The position numbers and the translations under genes were made by a program. Shown here in pieces: positions 61,798 through 64,000 of a stretch of DNA of 64,000 nt. Below the pieces are notes generated by a model. That model was not told where the DNA came from and made no database searches. It saw nothing but the letters and a program-made list of their open reading frames with translations. The DNA comes from Rhodanobacter denitrificans (lineage in GTDB: Bacteria > Pseudomonadota > Gammaproteobacteria > Xanthomonadales > Rhodanobacteraceae), in the NCBI RefSeq assembly GCF_000230695.2, contig NC_020541.1, positions 930,001 to 994,000 on the forward strand, written 5' to 3'. Numbering within the stretch: the stretch's first letter is position 1; every line of letters starts with the position of its first letter.

Positions 61798-64000
61798 TCA
61801 CAGCTCCCAGCGCAGCTCGCCGAACCAGGTACGGCCGGCGTAGGGATGGTAGACCCAGTACTGCTCGTTGGTGAGGTTGTCGACGCCGAGCGCGGCGGTC
61901 CAGCCCGGCGCGAACGTCCAGCGCAGCTTCGCGTCGGCCACGGTGAAGCGGCTCACCGCGCCGTAGCCGTCCACGTAGTCGCTGTTGTCCAGCGTGCCGT
62001 ACTGGCGGCCGGAGTGGCGGATGCCAAGCGAGGCATCCCACTGCGGCGCGAAGCGGTAGTCGGCGAACACGCTGGCGCGGACTTTCGGAATGCGCGGGAA
62101 GGTCTTGCCGTTGGCCAGCGGGTACTGGCGGTCCTGCAGCGTCTTCGCATGGTTGAAGGCGAGGCTGGCCTGCAGGTCGAGGCCATCCAGCCAGAGGTCG
62201 GTGAGGGCAAGCTCGCCCTCGATGCCGCGGCTGCGCATCCTGTCGATGTTCTGCACGCTGGTGACGGTGGGGGTGACGGTGATGTCGGTCTGCGAGTACA
62301 GCGAATCGGCGATGCGGTCCTGGTACAGCGAGACGCGCCAGTGGCCGTGCGCCAGGTGGCGGGTCAGGGTGAGGTCGGTGGACTCGTCGGTCTCGGGCTT
62401 CAGCGCGGGGTTGTTGTTGACGATCGCGTTGGCCGACAGGCTGCCCTGGAACATTTCGGTCACGGTCGGGTAGCGCACCGCCTTGCCGTGGGCCAGGCGC
62501 AGCTCCCAGCCGTCGGCGAGGTCCCAGCTCAGCGCCGCCTTGGGCGAGAAGTCGGTACGCCGGCGATCGGCGTAATGCACGGCGTTGACCGCATTCGCGC
62601 GCAGGCCGCCGTAGGCGCGCCATTGCTCCAGCCGGCCGCCCACGGTCAGCGCCCAGGCGTCGGCGAAGCTCCACACGTCCTGCAGGTACAGTGCGCGGGT
62701 CTGCGTGCGGCCGGCGAACGCGCTGACCTGCGCACCGTCGGCATCGCCGCGCCAGTCGCTGGCGCTGCGCACGCGGCTGTCCAGCACGTAGCGGTCGCCA
62801 TGCGCGCCGGCGTACAGCATGTGGCGCTCGCCGAGCGGTCCGGAACTGCGCAGGTCCAGCGTGTCCCAGCCGGAACCGGCCTTGTCGGCGATCGTGCCGG
62901 GCCCGCCCGTGGGCACGCCGGGTTCGGCCAGGTTGGCGGTGGCCGCCTGCGAGCGCAGGAAGTCGTAGTGGCTGGCCACCGCGGTCCAGCGCCAGCCGTT
63001 GTCGAGGTGGCCGTTCAACTCGACGCCGTACAGCAGGTGGGTGTCGCTGGCCGAGGAGGGCGCCAGGCCGCTGACCGGCAGGGTCCAGGTCTGTCCGGCC
63101 GCGCTGATCGCGCCGCCGGTGACCGGGTGGCCGGCAGCATCGCGGATCAGGCTGCGGGTGCGATCCTCGGCGCGATTGTGCCACCAGCCTACGGTGAACA
63201 GCGCGGCAACCTGTTCGTTGATGTCCACGCCGACCTTCAGCTTCGCCTGGTCCTGCACCGTGTGCTCGATGCTGTTGGCGCCGTACACCAGCCGCGGCGA
63301 GCCGTTCGGGTTGCGGTCCGGTACGGCGCCGCTGACCGGCACCGCCGCGGCCGCATTGCCGCCGGCCTTCGCGGTGGCGTATTGCATCGGCTGGCCATGG
63401 CTGTCGAGCCGGCTGAATTCCAGCAGCCAGCTGAAGCGCCCCTGTTTGTCGCCCAGCGTGGCGGCAGCCTGATGGCCGTTGTAGTGGCCGCCGGCGCCGT
63501 ACGCGTCGCGGTAATCCTGGCTGAAGAACTGGGTGCTCACGCTGGCCGTCAGCTGCTGCGGCAGCACGGTGTGGACCAGCACGGTGCTGCCCAGCGAGTT
63601 GCCCGGGTACAGCGCGGAATACGGTCCATAGAGGATGTCGACGGCGCCGATTTCCTCGGGCGCCACCATGCCCCAGCGCGGCGCGCCGTCCCAGCCGTTG
63701 GTCATCAGGTTGGAGAGCAGCAAGCCGTCGGCATAGACCAGGCTGCGCGCGCTCTGCAGGGTGCCGGCGTTGCGGCCGCTGATCACCGCGTTCGGATCGC
63801 CGATGTAGCGCTTGCGCACCATCATGTTCGGTGCGTACTTGAGTGCGTCGGCGCTTTCGGTGAGGTTCTGCTGCTGCAGCTTTTCCCGTTTTAGGCGGAC
63901 CTGCACGCTGGGCGTTTCCATCACCATGGTGTCGCTGGCGTGTACCGAGATCGGGGCGAGGGTGGTGGCGGGGGCGGGTTCATCGGCGGCCAGCAGCGAG
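61798..64000 (-). CDS. TonB-dependent outer-membrane receptor, 5' end beyond the window
   Basis: The frame is open through the right edge at 64000, so the signal peptide and gene start lie outside; about 734 residues are visible. The first visible part (PATTLAPISVHASDT) and MVMETPSVQVRLKREKLQQQNLTESADALKYAPNMMVRKR resemble a TonB plug. DPNAVISGRNAGTLQSARSLVYADGLLLSNLM and EEIGAVDILYGPYSALYPGNSLGSTVLV follow. The barrel ends with TWFGELRWEL. It is the first visible gene of the operon with the propeller and thioredoxin genes. Substrate is unknown. Confidence 0.92.
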   Translation of the reverse strand, partial: SLLAADEPAPATTLAPISVHASDTMVMETPSVQVRLKREKLQQQNLTESADALKYAPNMMVRKRYIGDPNAVISGRNAGTLQSARSLVYADGLLLSNLMTNGWDGAPRWGMVAPEEIGAVDILYGPYSALYPGNSLGSTVLVHTVLPQQLTASVSTQFFSQDYRDAYGAGGHYNGHQAAATLGDKQGRFSWLLEFSRLDSHGQPMQYATAKAGGNAAAAVPVSGAVPDRNPNGSPRLVYGANSIEHTVQDQAKLKVGVDINEQVAALFTVGWWHNRAEDRTRSLIRDAAGHPVTGGAISAAGQTWTLPVSGLAPSSASDTHLLYGVELNGHLDNGWRWTAVASHYDFLRSQAATANLAEPGVPTGGPGTIADKAGSGWDTLDLRSSGPLGERHMLYAGAHGDRYVLDSRVRSASDWRGDADGAQVSAFAGRTQTRALYLQDVWSFADAWALTVGGRLEQWRAYGGLRANAVNAVHYADRRRTDFSPKAALSWDLADGWELRLAHGKAVRYPTVTEMFQGSLSANAIVNNNPALKPETDESTDLTLTRHLAHGHWRVSLYQDRIADSLYSQTDITVTPTVTSVQNIDRMRSRGIEGELALTDLWLDGLDLQASLAFNHAKTLQDRQYPLANGKTFPRIPKVRASVFADYRFAPQWDASLGIRHSGRQYGTLDNSDYVDGYGAVSRFTVADAKLRWTFAPGWTAALGVDNLTNEQYWVYHPYAGRTWFGELRWEL

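Overview
The window is a GC-rich stretch of chromosome from a gammaproteobacterium, most likely of the Xanthomonadales/Rhodanobacteraceae type (Rhodanobacter, Dyella, Luteibacter and relatives). This rests on gene content and order: a pilT-pilU pair, a pilGHIJ-chpA-CheB-like-chpC twitching chemotaxis operon, several TonB-dependent receptors, tesA divergent from a ybbA-type ABC ATPase, and REP-like GTAGGAGC palindromes. The species cannot be named from sequence alone. Nearly all of the window is dense chromosomal housekeeping DNA. I see no phage, plasmid, IS element, CRISPR array, tRNA or rRNA.

Layout. 0-12.7 kb: a HolD-like gene fragment, rimI, a methyltransferase, valS, a DUF3147 membrane protein, hemE, a WGR protein, aroK-aroB, an epimerase-like SDR, a YbjQ protein, dodecin, a glycerate-kinase-like P-loop kinase, pdxH, yjbQ and a BtuF-like cobalamin-binding protein. 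12.8-13.5 kb: a non-coding block built from nested palindromes. 13.5-17.7 kb: proC-yggT divergent from pilT-pilU (pilus retraction ATPases). 17.7-22.8 kb: a BON-domain protein, a siderophore receptor and a divergent two-component system. 22.9-28.7 kb, all on the minus strand: a lipoprotein, pyrB, ruvX-yqgE, a TonB-family protein and gshB. 29.0-40.7 kb: the Pil-Chp chemosensory operon that controls type IV pili.

40.7-53.6 kb: rsmE, bioA, gspN, two inositol-monophosphatase-family genes, nudE, mazG, small secreted proteins, a SLC13/ArsB-like transporter, an FtsX-type permease with its ATPase, and tesA. 53.7-57.0 kb: a second two-component system and a fused two-domain CoA-transferase. 57.0-60.1 kb: a BlaI/BlaR1-like pair behind two operator palindromes, then a secreted isoaspartyl peptidase. 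60.1-64.0 kb: a minus-strand operon of a TonB-dependent receptor (cut by the window edge), a cysteine-rich beta-propeller protein and a thioredoxin-like protein.

Points that most deserve follow-up are the roughly 680-bp nested-palindrome block; the CheB-like protein of the Pil-Chp operon, whose catalytic serine position is alanine; the BlaR1-like protease with an STN-like rather than a penicillin-binding sensor domain; the receptor/propeller/thioredoxin operon; and the single-chain CoA-transferase.
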